A stretch of 64,000 bases of DNA from Hoylesella marshii DSM 16973 = JCM 13450 (GCF_000146675.1 NZ_GL397214.1:1071871-1135870); one strand, 5' to 3'; counted from the first letter of the stretch, positions 25,171 to 35,119 are shown. A program made the numbers and translations. Notes: generated from the letters alone by a model not told the origin.

Positions 25171-27225
25171 TTATTTAATAAGGTCGATAGAACGTTTTAA
25201 GAAAGCATCAAGTCCGGCACCTTTCAGCATACCGTTTTGCAACAAGGCCAAATCTATCAACTGCTTAACGATTTGATTGCTTGCAGCATAATCGGCAATG
25301 ATGCCGTTTTTCTTTTCCGTTTCTTCGCTCACGGCCTTTTCGGTTTTAGCCATCTCGTCTTTCTCTTCCTGCGTTATCTCCTCTGCTTTTTTGTCTTTTT
25401 GCGATTGACGCAGGGCTGCAAGACGGGCATTCAGGCCTTTGAGTTCGGCAAGAACAGGCTTCAACGCTTCTGAGCAATGGGCTACTTCATCGCTAAGCAC
25501 CTGTTTCACCAGCCTGTGATTGCTGTTCAGAACCAGCGAAAAGGCATCGGGCATCTGTGCATAGAAGTTCATACCGCTTTGAAAATGACTGATATCTTTC
25601 ATCCGTCGCATCCATTCATTCTGCGTGATGAGCACCGGCTGTGCATTCTCTCCTAAGTCCTGTACTTCTACACTGAACTCTACTTTTTCTATCTTGGGCA
25701 ACTGTGAACGGAACGTTTGTGACAAATTGGCACTTTCTTCCTCTGTGAGCGAGGTCTCGTGCCTCTCTTCCTTTACAATCAAACGGTCGATAATATCGGC
25801 ATCTACACGGGCAAAGCGACTCTTCTCAAACTTCTGCTCAAGCATGGAAACCATGTGTACGTCGAGTTGTCCGTCAAGCATGAGCACGCTATATCCCTTT
25901 GCTTTAGCAGCCTCAATATAACTATACTGTTCTTCTTTGTTAGTGGCATACAGATAAATGAGCTGTCCGTCCTTGTCGGTCTGGCTGTCTTTGATAAGCG
26001 TTTTATACTCCTCAAAGGTAAAGAACTTGTTTTCCGTATCTTTAAAGAGTGCAAACTCTTTGGCTCTATCATAGAAATCTTCTTGTGACAGCATGCCATA
26101 GTTGATAAATATCTTTAAATCGTCCCACTTTTTCTCATAGTCCTTACGGTCTTCCTTAAAAAGCGTGTTAAGACGGTCGGCCACTTTCTTGGTGATATAC
26201 GATGAGATTTTCTTCACATTGGCATCGCTTTGCAGATAGCTGCGGCTCACGTTCAACGGGATGTCGGGTGAGTCGATGACTCCATGAAGCAATGTCAGGA
26301 ACTCGGGTACGATACCCTCTACTTGGTCGGTAACAAAGACCTGATTGCAATAGAGCTGAATTTTGTTACGCTGCAAGTCAAGATTCGATTGCACACGAGG
26401 GAAGTAAAGCACTCCTGTAAGATGGAAGGGGTAGTCCACATTGAGATGAATCCAGAAGAGCGGATCATCCTGCATGGGGTATAATGTGTGGTAAAACTGT
26501 TTGTAGTCGTCATCTTTCAACGTGCTCGGTGCCTTCGTCCAAAGGGGGGCGACATCGTTGATGATATTGTCCTCGCCGGTCTCCACCTGCTTTCCATCTT
26601 TCCATTCTGTCTTCTTTCCGAAAGCAATGGGCACGGCCATGAATCGACAATATTTGTTCAGAAGTGCCTGTATGCGTTCTTTCTCTAAAAATTCCTTACA
26701 GTCATCGGCAATGTGCAATACGATGTCCGTACCTCTCTCTGCCTTGTCCACCTCTTCTACCTCATACTCGGGGGAACCATCGCAACTCCATTTCACGGCC
26801 TTGCTATCCTCTTTATAACTACGAGTAATGATTTCCACCCTGTCGCTTACCATGAAAGCCGAATAGAAACCAAGTCCGAAATGACCGATAATGGCATTGG
26901 CATTGTCCTTGTATTTGTCCAAGAAGTCTGTAACGCCAGAGAAAGCTATTTGGTTAATATACTTATCTATCTCGTCTTCTGTCATACCAAGGCCATGGTC
27001 GCTGATGGTGATGGTTTTCTTTTCTTTATTCAATTGCACAGAAACGGTGAGCGAACCCAAGTCTCCTTTATACTCACCACGTTCTGATAACGTTTTCATC
27101 TTCTGTGTAGCGTCTACCGCATTGGAAACCATTTCACGCAGAAAGATTTCATGGTCTGAGTATAAAAACTTCTTAATAACGGGGAATATGTTTTCGGTTG
27201 TTACCCCAATGTTGCCTTTTGCCAT
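25171..27225 (-). CDS. htpG: Chaperone HtpG (Hsp90)
   Basis: HtpG is the bacterial Hsp90, a dimeric ATP-dependent chaperone. I start at the Met at 27225 (MAKGNIGVTTENIFPVIKKF), giving 684 residues. The longer frame to 27312 has no Hsp90 homology. The N-terminal GHKL ATPase has EMVSNAVDATQKM, ISDHGLGMT and GHFGLGFYSAFMV. The middle domain has DVAPLW and LPLNVSRSYLQ-like segments (IPLNVSRSYLQSD). The C-terminal dimerisation domain contains a Lys/Glu-rich loop (QSQKDKKAEEITQEEKDEMAK) that is longer than in E. coli. It is a single gene. Confidence 0.97.
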   Translation of the reverse strand: MAKGNIGVTTENIFPVIKKFLYSDHEIFLREMVSNAVDATQKMKTLSERGEYKGDLGSLTVSVQLNKEKKTITISDHGLGMTEDEIDKYINQIAFSGVTDFLDKYKDNANAIIGHFGLGFYSAFMVSDRVEIITRSYKEDSKAVKWSCDGSPEYEVEEVDKAERGTDIVLHIADDCKEFLEKERIQALLNKYCRFMAVPIAFGKKTEWKDGKQVETGEDNIINDVAPLWTKAPSTLKDDDYKQFYHTLYPMQDDPLFWIHLNVDYPFHLTGVLYFPRVQSNLDLQRNKIQLYCNQVFVTDQVEGIVPEFLTLLHGVIDSPDIPLNVSRSYLQSDANVKKISSYITKKVADRLNTLFKEDRKDYEKKWDDLKIFINYGMLSQEDFYDRAKEFALFKDTENKFFTFEEYKTLIKDSQTDKDGQLIYLYATNKEEQYSYIEAAKAKGYSVLMLDGQLDVHMVSMLEQKFEKSRFARVDADIIDRLIVKEERHETSLTEEESANLSQTFRSQLPKIEKVEFSVEVQDLGENAQPVLITQNEWMRRMKDISHFQSGMNFYAQMPDAFSLVLNSNHRLVKQVLSDEVAHCSEALKPVLAELKGLNARLAALRQSQKDKKAEEITQEEKDEMAKTEKAVSEETEKKNGIIADYAASNQIVKQLIDLALLQNGMLKGAGLDAFLKRSIDLIK

Positions 27226-27315
27226 AATGATATTTGTTTTTTCGTCATTAAATTTTTGCCATATCACAAACAAATAGTATGCCAAAGGAGCAGGAAAAGG
27301 ATAGGTAATCACTAA

Positions 27316-27353
27316 AAAAGGATGACACTCACAGGGAAGAGTGCCATCCTTTT
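27316..27353 (-). terminator. Terminator of the DUF308 gene
   Basis: A 15-bp stem with one mismatch (aaaaggatgacactc / gagtgccatcctttt) has A/T-run ends on both strands and lies 18 bp after the stop of the DUF308 gene. It separates that gene from htpG. Confidence 0.85.
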
Positions 27354-27370
27354 ATATTACCGAAAACAAG

Positions 27371-28000
27371 CTATTCGGTAACGGAAGCACTATTCTCGTC
27401 GTCCGAAAGGGGTATTTCCGCAGCTTTTGCTTCGATATTTCGCCTGACAGAATGAGATTTAATACCGTTCAGACATTCGGTCACTCCGTAAAGAATCATA
27501 GTTAATCCTATGATAAGAAGCGGTGCGCTGGCAATAAAAGACGGTTTCACAATAGCCACGATGCCCACAAGAAGTGCCAACGACGGCAGCATCCAATAGA
27601 AGAGCCCTATACGACAATATTTCGTAAGCGAGCCTAATCCTACGAATTGGTTGAGTGCTCCGAGGATGAGAAGGGCGGCTAAAAGATATACCTGCCAAGC
27701 AATGAAAGTGTCAGGCATCAGTGAAAGAATGGCACCCAATATCAGACTTCCCGCACCTACGATGGGATATGCAGGACGGACAGCAGATGACGACTCTGCC
27801 AACGTTTCGCCGTCTGAGGTATCTTTGGAAGCTCTGCGCAAGGCAAAGAAGGTGGCACAGGATACGATACCCGAGAGAAAGAACAATACACCGATGGCTA
27901 CCGTGAGCCAAGTTACGGTCTCCTCACGATACATAATCAGCAATCCGCCTACTACAATAGCACACAATGCGCGCACATAAATACTCTGTATGACTTTCAT
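27371..28000 (-). CDS. DUF308 / HdeD-like membrane protein
   Basis: This is a 209-residue inner-membrane protein with six predicted helices in two groups (residues 8-55 and 75-180) separated by a charged loop (RRASKDTSDGETLAESS). It matches the HdeD/DUF308 pattern of paired short helices with Gly-rich turns (IGVLFFLSGIVS, LIIGLTMILYGVTECLNGI). The C-terminus is cytoplasmic and acidic. E. coli HdeD is linked to acid resistance, but the role of the Bacteroidetes proteins is not known. It is transcribed divergently from the phosphatase gene, from a TACTTTTG element at 28041-28034. Confidence 0.8.
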   Translation of the reverse strand: MKVIQSIYVRALCAIVVGGLLIMYREETVTWLTVAIGVLFFLSGIVSCATFFALRRASKDTSDGETLAESSSAVRPAYPIVGAGSLILGAILSLMPDTFIAWQVYLLAALLILGALNQFVGLGSLTKYCRIGLFYWMLPSLALLVGIVAIVKPSFIASAPLLIIGLTMILYGVTECLNGIKSHSVRRNIEAKAAEIPLSDDENSASVTE

Positions 28001-28033
28001 TTCTTTTCCGTTCGTTGGTGATATTTATGCGGA

Positions 28034-28041
28034 CAAAAGTA
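28034..28041 (-). promoter_or_regulatory. Promoter -7 element, DUF308 gene
   Basis: The minus strand reads TACTTTTG, 33 bp before the DUF308 start. It is back to back with a TACTTTTG on the plus strand at 28074. Confidence 0.5.
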
Positions 28042-28073
28042 CGAACTATCTCTTATATGAGCAATCTTTTTTA

Positions 28074-28081
28074 TACTTTTG
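28074..28081 (+). promoter_or_regulatory. Promoter -7 element, phosphatase/M1 operon
   Basis: The plus strand reads TACTTTTG 79 bp before the histidine phosphatase ATG. Its position means codons before about 28088 cannot be translated from this transcript, which supports the start at 28161. Confidence 0.5.
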
Positions 28082-28160
28082 TGCTGAAATTCATGTACCG
28101 AAAGGCCAGAAATGTATCAACACGCATATAAATGGCCACCACACAAATACCGAAAACAAG

Positions 28161-28667
28161 ATGACAAGACTATGGTTGGTTCGTCATGGAGAGACGATAG
28201 ACAATGTAAAACAGATACTTCAAGGCCAATGTCAGGGTGAACTCACTGAGCATGGTCTACAGCAGGCATGCGACGTAAGAGACAGACTAAGGGATGAGTC
28301 TATCGATGCTTTCCTTTCAAGCGACCTGAAACGCTCTATCGACACATGCCGTGTGATTGCTGAACCTCACGGAAAAGAAGTGACTACTACTCCACTCCTA
28401 AGAGAGAGAGATTGGGGTGACTTTACCGGTGCGTTTATACCTGATTTGAAAGGCCGTCAGTGGCCGGAAAACGTTGAAACACTCGATGCGCTGCGTGCAC
28501 GTGCCCACAAGTTTCTGTGCTTCCTGCGACAGACTTTTCCCAATTGTACCGTGCTTGCCGTCGGTCACGGCATTATCAATAAAGCCATACAGAGTGTGTA
28601 CTTCGACAAGCCGATGAATGAGATCATGAAGATGAACAATGCAGAGGTGCGCGAACTACTTCTGTAA
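28161..28667 (+). CDS. Histidine phosphatase family protein (phosphoglycerate mutase-like)
   Basis: This is a 168-residue phosphatase of the PGM/RHG superfamily. The start MTRLWLVRHGETIDN puts the catalytic RHG motif at residues 8-10. Other active-site parts are SSDLKRSIDTCRVI, LLRERDWGDFTG and the second His in VLAVGHGIINKAI. The open frame extends 57 codons upstream without homology and overlaps the promoter. The substrate cannot be assigned; the family includes alpha-ribazole phosphatases and sugar-phosphate phosphatases. The M1 aminopeptidase gene follows by 40 bp, probably in the same transcript. Confidence 0.88.
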   Translation: MTRLWLVRHGETIDNVKQILQGQCQGELTEHGLQQACDVRDRLRDESIDAFLSSDLKRSIDTCRVIAEPHGKEVTTTPLLRERDWGDFTGAFIPDLKGRQWPENVETLDALRARAHKFLCFLRQTFPNCTVLAVGHGIINKAIQSVYFDKPMNEIMKMNNAEVRELLL

Positions 28668-28707
28668 CAAAGACAATTCCGATATGTAATACCTACAAAA
28701 CAAAGAT

Positions 28708-31254
28708 ATGACTACACAAAAAGCACATCCTTACCTTTTATTATCCGCCATCCTCTTAGCCCTCTTATTCATTCCCTTTCTGCCCGCTACGGCACAAGAG
28801 GAACGAGGTGTTCCACTGAAATTGGCTGACCTACGGGAACAGACCATCAGTCAACCTGCCTACCACCTCAACTTCACCATACCTAAAGAAGGTGTTGTCA
28901 AGGGAGAAGCCATCATCTCATTCGTCAGCAAGACCCGACGAGTGGTACTCGATTTCCAAGCCGATGCCAACCAACTCCACACCATCATGGTAAACGGACA
29001 AAAAGCCAATGCCACCGTAGTAAACGAGCATATAGTGCTTCCTCGCTCGCTTATACGAAAAGGCAAGAACACCGTTGCGTTGCAGTTCACAGCAGGCGAC
29101 AAGGCTTTAAACCGCCATACCGATTTTCTCTACACGCTGTTGGTACCCGACAAGGCACGAATGCTGTTCCCTTGCTTCGACCAACCCAATCTGAAAGCAC
29201 AGTTTACGCTGACGCTGACCGTACCAAACGGTTGGTGTGCGGTGTCCAACACGGCCATCGTCGATTCTGTTTCTATCTCTGAAGGCATGCGATACACCTT
29301 TGGTACGACCCGACTTCTGCCTACCTATCTGTTTTCTTTCGTGGTCGGACGTTTCCAAAAGACATCTACCGTATGCGACGGTCTCCCTATGACAGCCTAT
29401 TATCGCGAGACCGACACTGCAAAAGTTTCGCAATTACCCGAAGTTTTTCGGCAGATTGCCTACTCCAAACGCTGGTTGGAAGACTACACCGGTATAAAGA
29501 TGCCGTTTGAAAAATACGATTTCATCATGATTCCGGGCTTCCAATTCGGGGGGATGGAGCATCCGGGAGCCGTGCTCTACAAGCATAACTCCATCTTCTT
29601 AGGCCCCACGCCCACACCTGATGAGCTGCTCCGACGCGCCGAACTCCTTGCACATGAAACCACTCATTACTGGTTTGGCGACCTCGTAACCATGCGTTGG
29701 TTCAACGATGTATGGACAAAAGAGGTTTTTGCCAACTACTTGGCTGCCAAAATCATGCAGCCCTTATATCCCGACATCGACCATCCGCTCAATTTCCTAC
29801 GCTCCTATCAGACACGTGCCCTTACCGAAGACCGCACACAGGGCACACACCCCATTCAGCAACCGCTTGATAATCTTAACAACGCAGGCCTGCTCTACGG
29901 CAATATCATCTACTGCAAAGCTCCTGTCATGATGCGCAAACTCGAAGAGACTATCGGCGAAAAGAACTTCCGCGATGGCCTTTCCGAATACTTAAAAACC
30001 TATTCTTATGGCAATGCTACATGGGACAATCTGGTAAACATCTTCGCAAAGAAAGACCCGCGGGTACTACAATTCAACGATGTATGGGTGAAATCAAAAG
30101 GGTTGCCTACGATTTCGTGCGAGGCGAAAGACGGCATACTTACGGTGCGGGAAACCGATCCTTACGGCAGAGGCTGCCGATGGACACAGCGACTGAAGCT
30201 GAAACTCGTATATAACGACGACGAACAAACGGATAAAAAAGATGCTCAAATACATCCACAGACACCCTACGAAATAAAGGAAGTGACCATGGGACAGGGT
30301 GATGTACGCATACCCGTGTCAGACAGACTGCGCTTCGTGATACCCAACTGCGACGGCAGTACCTACGGACGTTTCGTTCTCGATGACCGCGCATTGAACT
30401 ACCTTCTTGCCACATGGGCAGAAGAAGAGAGTGCCGAAGCACGCATGGCTGCCCTCATGAATATCTATGAAAACCGACTGATGCACCGTTGTTCCGACGA
30501 ACAAACTGCTCGTTCGCTGCTTCGAGGCCTGAAATGGGAGCAAGACCCGCTGGTAGCATCGGCATGCTGCAACTATATGTCGTCGGTCATGAGCCGTCTT
30601 CATGGTGAACCGAGACTACAAATGGAGCGTAAAATGTGGTATATGAGCCTCTCCCATTCCCTCGTGTCGTGCCGGCAAAGGCTGGTGAGGTCGCTCTTCA
30701 GCTTAGCTACCGACACAACCCTCATTGCCCATCTCTATGACGTATGGCAGCAACAAAGCAACAAGCAACTGAACGAGCGCGACTATACAAGCCTCGCTTA
30801 CCAACTTGCCATCCGCCGTCCGGCAGAGTGGCGCGCCATTCTCGATACACAGAGGAGCCGACTTACAAGTGCCGACCGTAAGGAAGAATTCGACTTCATC
30901 AGCCGTGCCTGCACACCCGATGTGGAGGAGAGACGAGCACTGTTTCGCTCCTTGCTCAAGAAAGAAAACCGAAAGGTAGAGCCTTGGGCAGCATCGCTAC
31001 TCTCACTACTCAACCATCCGTTGCGGCAACAACAGGCTTTGGAATACATCCTGCCCGGATTAAACGTGCTGGAAGAGGTACAACGCACTGGCGACATATT
31101 CTTTGCGAAAGACTGGGTCATGGCGTTGCTCGCAGGACACGACAGCGACGAGGCTAAACACATTGTGGAAACGTTTGTGGAAACTCATCCCAACTATCCG
31201 CCGGCACTGCGAAACAAACTTCTGCAAGCTGCCTATCCGCTGCTCAACCGATAG
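28708..31254 (+). CDS. M1 family aminopeptidase
   Basis: This is a secreted zinc aminopeptidase of 848 residues. A signal peptide (to about residue 29, ATAQ) precedes the M1 N-terminal beta-domain. The catalytic domain has the exopeptidase motif as GGMEHPG instead of the usual GAMEN, and HETTH, 18 residues, then Glu in WTKEVFANYLAAK, the zinc-binding set. A helical C-terminal domain completes it. It probably degrades peptides in the periplasm, fitting an amino-acid-using organism. His in place of Asn in the GxMEN motif is seen in other Bacteroidetes M1 proteins. Confidence 0.92.
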   Translation: MTTQKAHPYLLLSAILLALLFIPFLPATAQEERGVPLKLADLREQTISQPAYHLNFTIPKEGVVKGEAIISFVSKTRRVVLDFQADANQLHTIMVNGQKANATVVNEHIVLPRSLIRKGKNTVALQFTAGDKALNRHTDFLYTLLVPDKARMLFPCFDQPNLKAQFTLTLTVPNGWCAVSNTAIVDSVSISEGMRYTFGTTRLLPTYLFSFVVGRFQKTSTVCDGLPMTAYYRETDTAKVSQLPEVFRQIAYSKRWLEDYTGIKMPFEKYDFIMIPGFQFGGMEHPGAVLYKHNSIFLGPTPTPDELLRRAELLAHETTHYWFGDLVTMRWFNDVWTKEVFANYLAAKIMQPLYPDIDHPLNFLRSYQTRALTEDRTQGTHPIQQPLDNLNNAGLLYGNIIYCKAPVMMRKLEETIGEKNFRDGLSEYLKTYSYGNATWDNLVNIFAKKDPRVLQFNDVWVKSKGLPTISCEAKDGILTVRETDPYGRGCRWTQRLKLKLVYNDDEQTDKKDAQIHPQTPYEIKEVTMGQGDVRIPVSDRLRFVIPNCDGSTYGRFVLDDRALNYLLATWAEEESAEARMAALMNIYENRLMHRCSDEQTARSLLRGLKWEQDPLVASACCNYMSSVMSRLHGEPRLQMERKMWYMSLSHSLVSCRQRLVRSLFSLATDTTLIAHLYDVWQQQSNKQLNERDYTSLAYQLAIRRPAEWRAILDTQRSRLTSADRKEEFDFISRACTPDVEERRALFRSLLKKENRKVEPWAASLLSLLNHPLRQQQALEYILPGLNVLEEVQRTGDIFFAKDWVMALLAGHDSDEAKHIVETFVETHPNYPPALRNKLLQAAYPLLNR

Positions 31255-31837
31255 TGCAGTCCAACAGACATCCACTGCCGCCCAACTATCTCCGTTAGGA
31301 TAAAGAGGATATTCTCAATACCATACTTATAATGACATAAGATACAACGCAAGCTCAGGAAACGAAGTTCGCTGTGCGAAGCGAATAGCGAGCTCCATTT
31401 CTGCACTTATCTTTCAATCATTAAAGAATACGATTTGTCTCAAGAAAGGTTGCCGATCTTCCATGTAAAACGCCACCTGTACATAGAACAACCGGCATTT
31501 GTACAGGGTACAGATGCCGACTTATCAATCGTAACTTTACGACCCTTCCAAATTGTAATCTCAAGCTTTTGAGTATCAAATACTAAAGAATCAAAACAAA
31601 AACGGGGTAAAAAGTTACAGATTAAAAGTATCTTTCGGCCGACATAAAAACATCGATGAATCTACAGACAACACAAAAGAGAGTATGAGAAAAGGAGGTG
31701 GATTTAGAATATCCGCACCCTTTTCTATGAGCAATGAGATAGGAGGGAGGGAATATGAGGGGACGATGTAGACCGAAAATGAGAAACTGATGCGATTAGG
31801 TCAGGGAGTGACGGAAAAAATGTATATTTGCAATGCA
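31255..31837. other. 583-bp intergenic region with two hairpins
   Basis: I see no gene here. At 31477-31519 two overlapping helices are possible and mutually exclusive: ctgtac/gtacag and cggcat/atgccg. At 31689-31725 there is a 15-bp stem with two mismatches (gaaaaggaggtggat / atccgcacccttttc) without a T-run. The 31340-31400 stretch is rich in gcgaa/ttcgc words. These may be transcript ends or leader structures. Confidence 0.45.
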
Positions 31838-32758
31838 ATGAAGAAACAATTGTTATGGGGCATGAGTCTGCTGTTCGTGGTCTCCTGCAACACAGGACAT
31901 GAGACAGAAATGGTACGTGGAGCCTACTATTGGAGCACTACGTTTGCTTTAGACAGCACACAGCAGGCCTTTCTGTCGACACATCGCATCAGTCGTCTCT
32001 ATGTGAGATACTTCGATGTAGTAGACAACCGCGAGGGACAAGCCGTGCCCAATGCCACCATCGACTTCCACTCCGCGATACCCAAAGGCATAGAAATAGT
32101 GCCCACCATCTATATATTGAACGACTGCATGCGGCACGAGGAACCCGATTTAGCGGAGAAATTGCTGAAACGGGTGCTACAAATGAACGAGACAAACGAC
32201 ATTCCGAAGATTCGCGAACTGCAAATAGACTGCGACTGGACAGCCTCCACCCGACAGCGTTACTACGACTTTCTGCGTGAGCTACGCGAACGGGCTGCAC
32301 AACAAGGCATCGTGCTGTCGACCACCATCCGCCTACATCAGCTCTCTATGGAGGTGCCGCCGGTGGAGCGAGGCACGTTGATGATGTATAATACCGGAGA
32401 TTTCAGACGACTTGATGACCATAAACCCATTCTTGACATGGCGGTGGTACGTCCCTATCTGCGACATCTGAAGCGATATGCACTGACATTGAACACAGCC
32501 TATCCGCTCTTTAAGTTCCGTCTGTTGTTCCGCCGTGGTCGATTCGTAGGCGTGATTCACAGCAAAGACGAATATCCCATTCTCTCAACAGACAGCATCA
32601 TTACCCGAATGCCTGCACTGGGCGACATCATCGATGCCCGCAATGCCGTGGAAGCCATGCGTCCCGATGCCAACAACGAAATCATACTCTACGATATGAG
32701 TACCGATAATCTGACCCGTTTTAATCCATCCGAATATGAGAAGATTTATCATCCTTAA
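31838..32758 (+). CDS. Hypothetical lipoprotein, possible TIM-barrel fold
   Basis: This is a 306-residue lipoprotein. I start at the Met at 31838 (MKKQLLWGMSLLFVVSC, lipobox VVSC) rather than the upstream Met at 31790. The mature protein alternates hydrophobic strands and helices: ISRLYVRYFDV, GIEIVPTIYILND, the acidic strand IRELQIDCDWT followed by RQRYYDFLRELR, and GIVLSTTIRLHQL. This pattern suggests a barrel like the DUF3142 or glycoside-hydrolase type, with the Asp residues of QIDCDW as possible active-site residues. No substrate can be named. It overlaps the next gene by 23 bp, so the two are probably co-expressed. Confidence 0.6.
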   Translation: MKKQLLWGMSLLFVVSCNTGHETEMVRGAYYWSTTFALDSTQQAFLSTHRISRLYVRYFDVVDNREGQAVPNATIDFHSAIPKGIEIVPTIYILNDCMRHEEPDLAEKLLKRVLQMNETNDIPKIRELQIDCDWTASTRQRYYDFLRELRERAAQQGIVLSTTIRLHQLSMEVPPVERGTLMMYNTGDFRRLDDHKPILDMAVVRPYLRHLKRYALTLNTAYPLFKFRLLFRRGRFVGVIHSKDEYPILSTDSIITRMPALGDIIDARNAVEAMRPDANNEIILYDMSTDNLTRFNPSEYEKIYHP

Positions 32759-34895
32759 CATCTTGTTCGTTCTATCGTGCCTGCGCGGAATGGCCTGTGC
32801 AGGTGAGTATTTTACGCACGACACGAATGTGTTTAATATCTTTTACAACGACGAATACGACAACGATTCCGGCGATGCCCGCCTCCTGTTTCAAAAGCAA
32901 TTGGTGGACTATTGGCTGAAGTATGTGGGCGAAGGCTCCGTGCGCGCGCAGTGGAAGCGCGAGCCTGTGTATTCCGAAGCCGCTTACTTTTTTGAAAACA
33001 ATTGTAAACGTCTGTTTGCTGCTGCCCGCCGAAAGGGTGATGTCGAAATGGAAACGTATTTGAAAGAGACAGTGAAGTACAACCACATCTGCGAAGAACT
33101 GTCTGACGTATGGGAATATCCCACCAAGCAGCAGTTGACTGAGCGAAAACGCATCCTTCGCAACATGCAGACCGTGGGGCTTTCCTACAAAGGCACTCGC
33201 ATGAAAGCCCAATATGCACTGCTCTACATGCGTGCCAATCTGCTGTTGGGTGAGTATGCTACCAATCGCACCTACTGGTTGCAAACGGCTGCCGATTGCA
33301 CGAAAGGCGTTTACCGCGATATGATGCGAAGCCTCTATGCCAACGCCTTGCTCCACACCGGGGCGTTTCGCCGCGCTTGCGATATCTATGTCGAGCAGGG
33401 CGACTGGGTGAGCGTGCGTTGGGCACTGCGGAAATATCGCAACATTGCCGGCATACAAACGATTTACAAGGAAGACCCTAACTCGCCGGCCTTGACCTAT
33501 CTTGTGCAGTATTTCATCAATGGAAGCAACTCGTGCTATGAGGCAGACCCAGATGCAGCCGACGACAAAGCCCGCGAGGATGACAGAATCGTCCTCCTTT
33601 CGTTTATCGAGAAGGACGTGTTGCATCATCCTGCCGTGCGCAACAAAGCCATGTGGTTGGCCGTTTCAGCGATGTTGTATTATGATATGGATAGTAACGA
33701 CGAGGCTTGGCAAGCGATCAACAAGGCCATGCAAATGCAGACCGATACCCGCACGAAAAACAGCATCCGCTGCATACGTCTGCTGATTTCCACAGCTGCC
33801 AAGCCCTTGGATAATACTTATTACGATTACCTCTCTACAGAGTTTGCGTGGTTGATTAAGCAGGGAAAGGAACAGAAGAATGCCTATTTCAACGGCGTGC
33901 TCGACCGCATTGTCTATAATGAACTGAAAACAAAACTGTATGACGGCGGACAGAAACAGTTGGCCGTCGCCCTTATCGGTATGATGGACGAATTGAGTTT
34001 GCCCGTAGAACAATATGAGTTCAATGAAGAAAGCAGTGATGTCGACACCGAGAACAGCGAGTATCACTATTTCGGGTGGGAATATACGGAATTGCTCGAC
34101 GAAATGACTGCCGACGAGTTGCGCGATTATTTCCGTTACATTGCCGGCACGCCCGCAAATGCAATCGAGCGGTTCGCATTCTCGCGTATCTATAGAGGCG
34201 ATGATATGTTCAACGATCTCATCGGCACAAAGTACATCGCACGGGGGGATTTTGCCACGGCACTCACATATCTCGAAAGGGTTTCTATGAAAAATGTCAA
34301 TGCTACAGATATTTCGTTTTATGCCGATGACCGTGACTATGAAAAGGAGCGGTGGTTCGTGAGGCAACGGGCACCCGAACAGGATAGCGATGAAACGGCC
34401 GATCGCCCTAATATGACGGAGAATCCCAAAGTAAACTTCTGCCGCGAGATGCTGCAATTAGAGCGTCGGTTCTCGCTCGCCCGCGAGGGAGAAGGCAAGC
34501 GTGGCATGGCCTACGATTTGGCCACACGCTACTACCAAGCCTCCTGTTATGGCGACTGCTGGTATCTGACGCACAATACGCAGAGTTGGGATGACAGTGC
34601 GCGTGTCAACGAAAAGGACTTTGCTGCTACAGCCATTGCTTATCTGAACATCAGCAAAAAGAGCAAAGACAAAGACTTGCAGGCGAAAAGCCTCTTTGCC
34701 ATCGCCTACATCTGTTATCAAATTGAGGTATGGGGCTGCACCTACGAGCATGGTGAGTGGTTCTCAGACATCCCTCCGTACTCGCCCGTTTATCCCGCTT
34801 ATCGTGAATTGGCTGCTTGCGTAAGACGAGACAAGACGCAACGAGACTACATCACACATTGTGACATACTGCAAGAGTTTATGAACAGTAACTGA
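32736..34895 (+). CDS. Hypothetical secreted helical-repeat protein (719 aa)
   Basis: I do not recognise this family. An N-terminal signal peptide (MRRFIILNILFVLSCLRGMACA, cleavage near ACA-GE) predicts export. The mature 700 residues are almost wholly alpha-helical, with Tyr/Trp/Arg-rich helices, TPR-like pairs (YALLYMRANLLLGEYATNR, MRSLYANALLHTGAFRRAC) and an acidic loop around residues 420-440. No catalytic motif is evident. Its start overlaps the upstream lipoprotein gene, so the two may form a surface or periplasmic pair. A hairpin with TTTGTTTT follows at 34904. Confidence 0.65.
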   Translation: MRRFIILNILFVLSCLRGMACAGEYFTHDTNVFNIFYNDEYDNDSGDARLLFQKQLVDYWLKYVGEGSVRAQWKREPVYSEAAYFFENNCKRLFAAARRKGDVEMETYLKETVKYNHICEELSDVWEYPTKQQLTERKRILRNMQTVGLSYKGTRMKAQYALLYMRANLLLGEYATNRTYWLQTAADCTKGVYRDMMRSLYANALLHTGAFRRACDIYVEQGDWVSVRWALRKYRNIAGIQTIYKEDPNSPALTYLVQYFINGSNSCYEADPDAADDKAREDDRIVLLSFIEKDVLHHPAVRNKAMWLAVSAMLYYDMDSNDEAWQAINKAMQMQTDTRTKNSIRCIRLLISTAAKPLDNTYYDYLSTEFAWLIKQGKEQKNAYFNGVLDRIVYNELKTKLYDGGQKQLAVALIGMMDELSLPVEQYEFNEESSDVDTENSEYHYFGWEYTELLDEMTADELRDYFRYIAGTPANAIERFAFSRIYRGDDMFNDLIGTKYIARGDFATALTYLERVSMKNVNATDISFYADDRDYEKERWFVRQRAPEQDSDETADRPNMTENPKVNFCREMLQLERRFSLAREGEGKRGMAYDLATRYYQASCYGDCWYLTHNTQSWDDSARVNEKDFAATAIAYLNISKKSKDKDLQAKSLFAIAYICYQIEVWGCTYEHGEWFSDIPPYSPVYPAYRELAACVRRDKTQRDYITHCDILQEFMNSN

Positions 34896-34903
34896 CCGCA
34901 TAC

Positions 34904-34946
34904 TGCCCAATACCCGATTTCAACAGCGAGGTATCGGGCATTTGTT
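34904..34946 (+). terminator. Probable terminator after the 719-aa gene
   Basis: cccgat (34913) can pair with atcggg (34933), or tgccc (34904) with gggca (34936); tttgtttt follows. The stem is short, so confidence is moderate. Confidence 0.55.
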
Positions 34947-35059
34947 TTCCGGTCGGAGATTTGCTCCCAGCATGTTTTTGAGCTGCTTTCCTGTCGGAAA
35001 TTGCCTCGAAAACTTTTAGAAAGCATCTTATGTCCGCCTTCACTTTGCATCTGTTTTGT

Positions 35060-35090
35060 TTTGTGATTCCGTGGATTTAAAGTAACTTTG
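35060..35090 (+). promoter_or_regulatory. Promoter of the 210-aa hypothetical gene
   Basis: TTTG (35060-35063), 19 bp, TAACTTTG (35083-35090). A full Bacteroidetes promoter match 29 bp before the ATG at 35120. Confidence 0.75.
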
Positions 35091-35119
35091 CAGTGTTAAA
35101 ACAAGAAATCTATAAAAAT

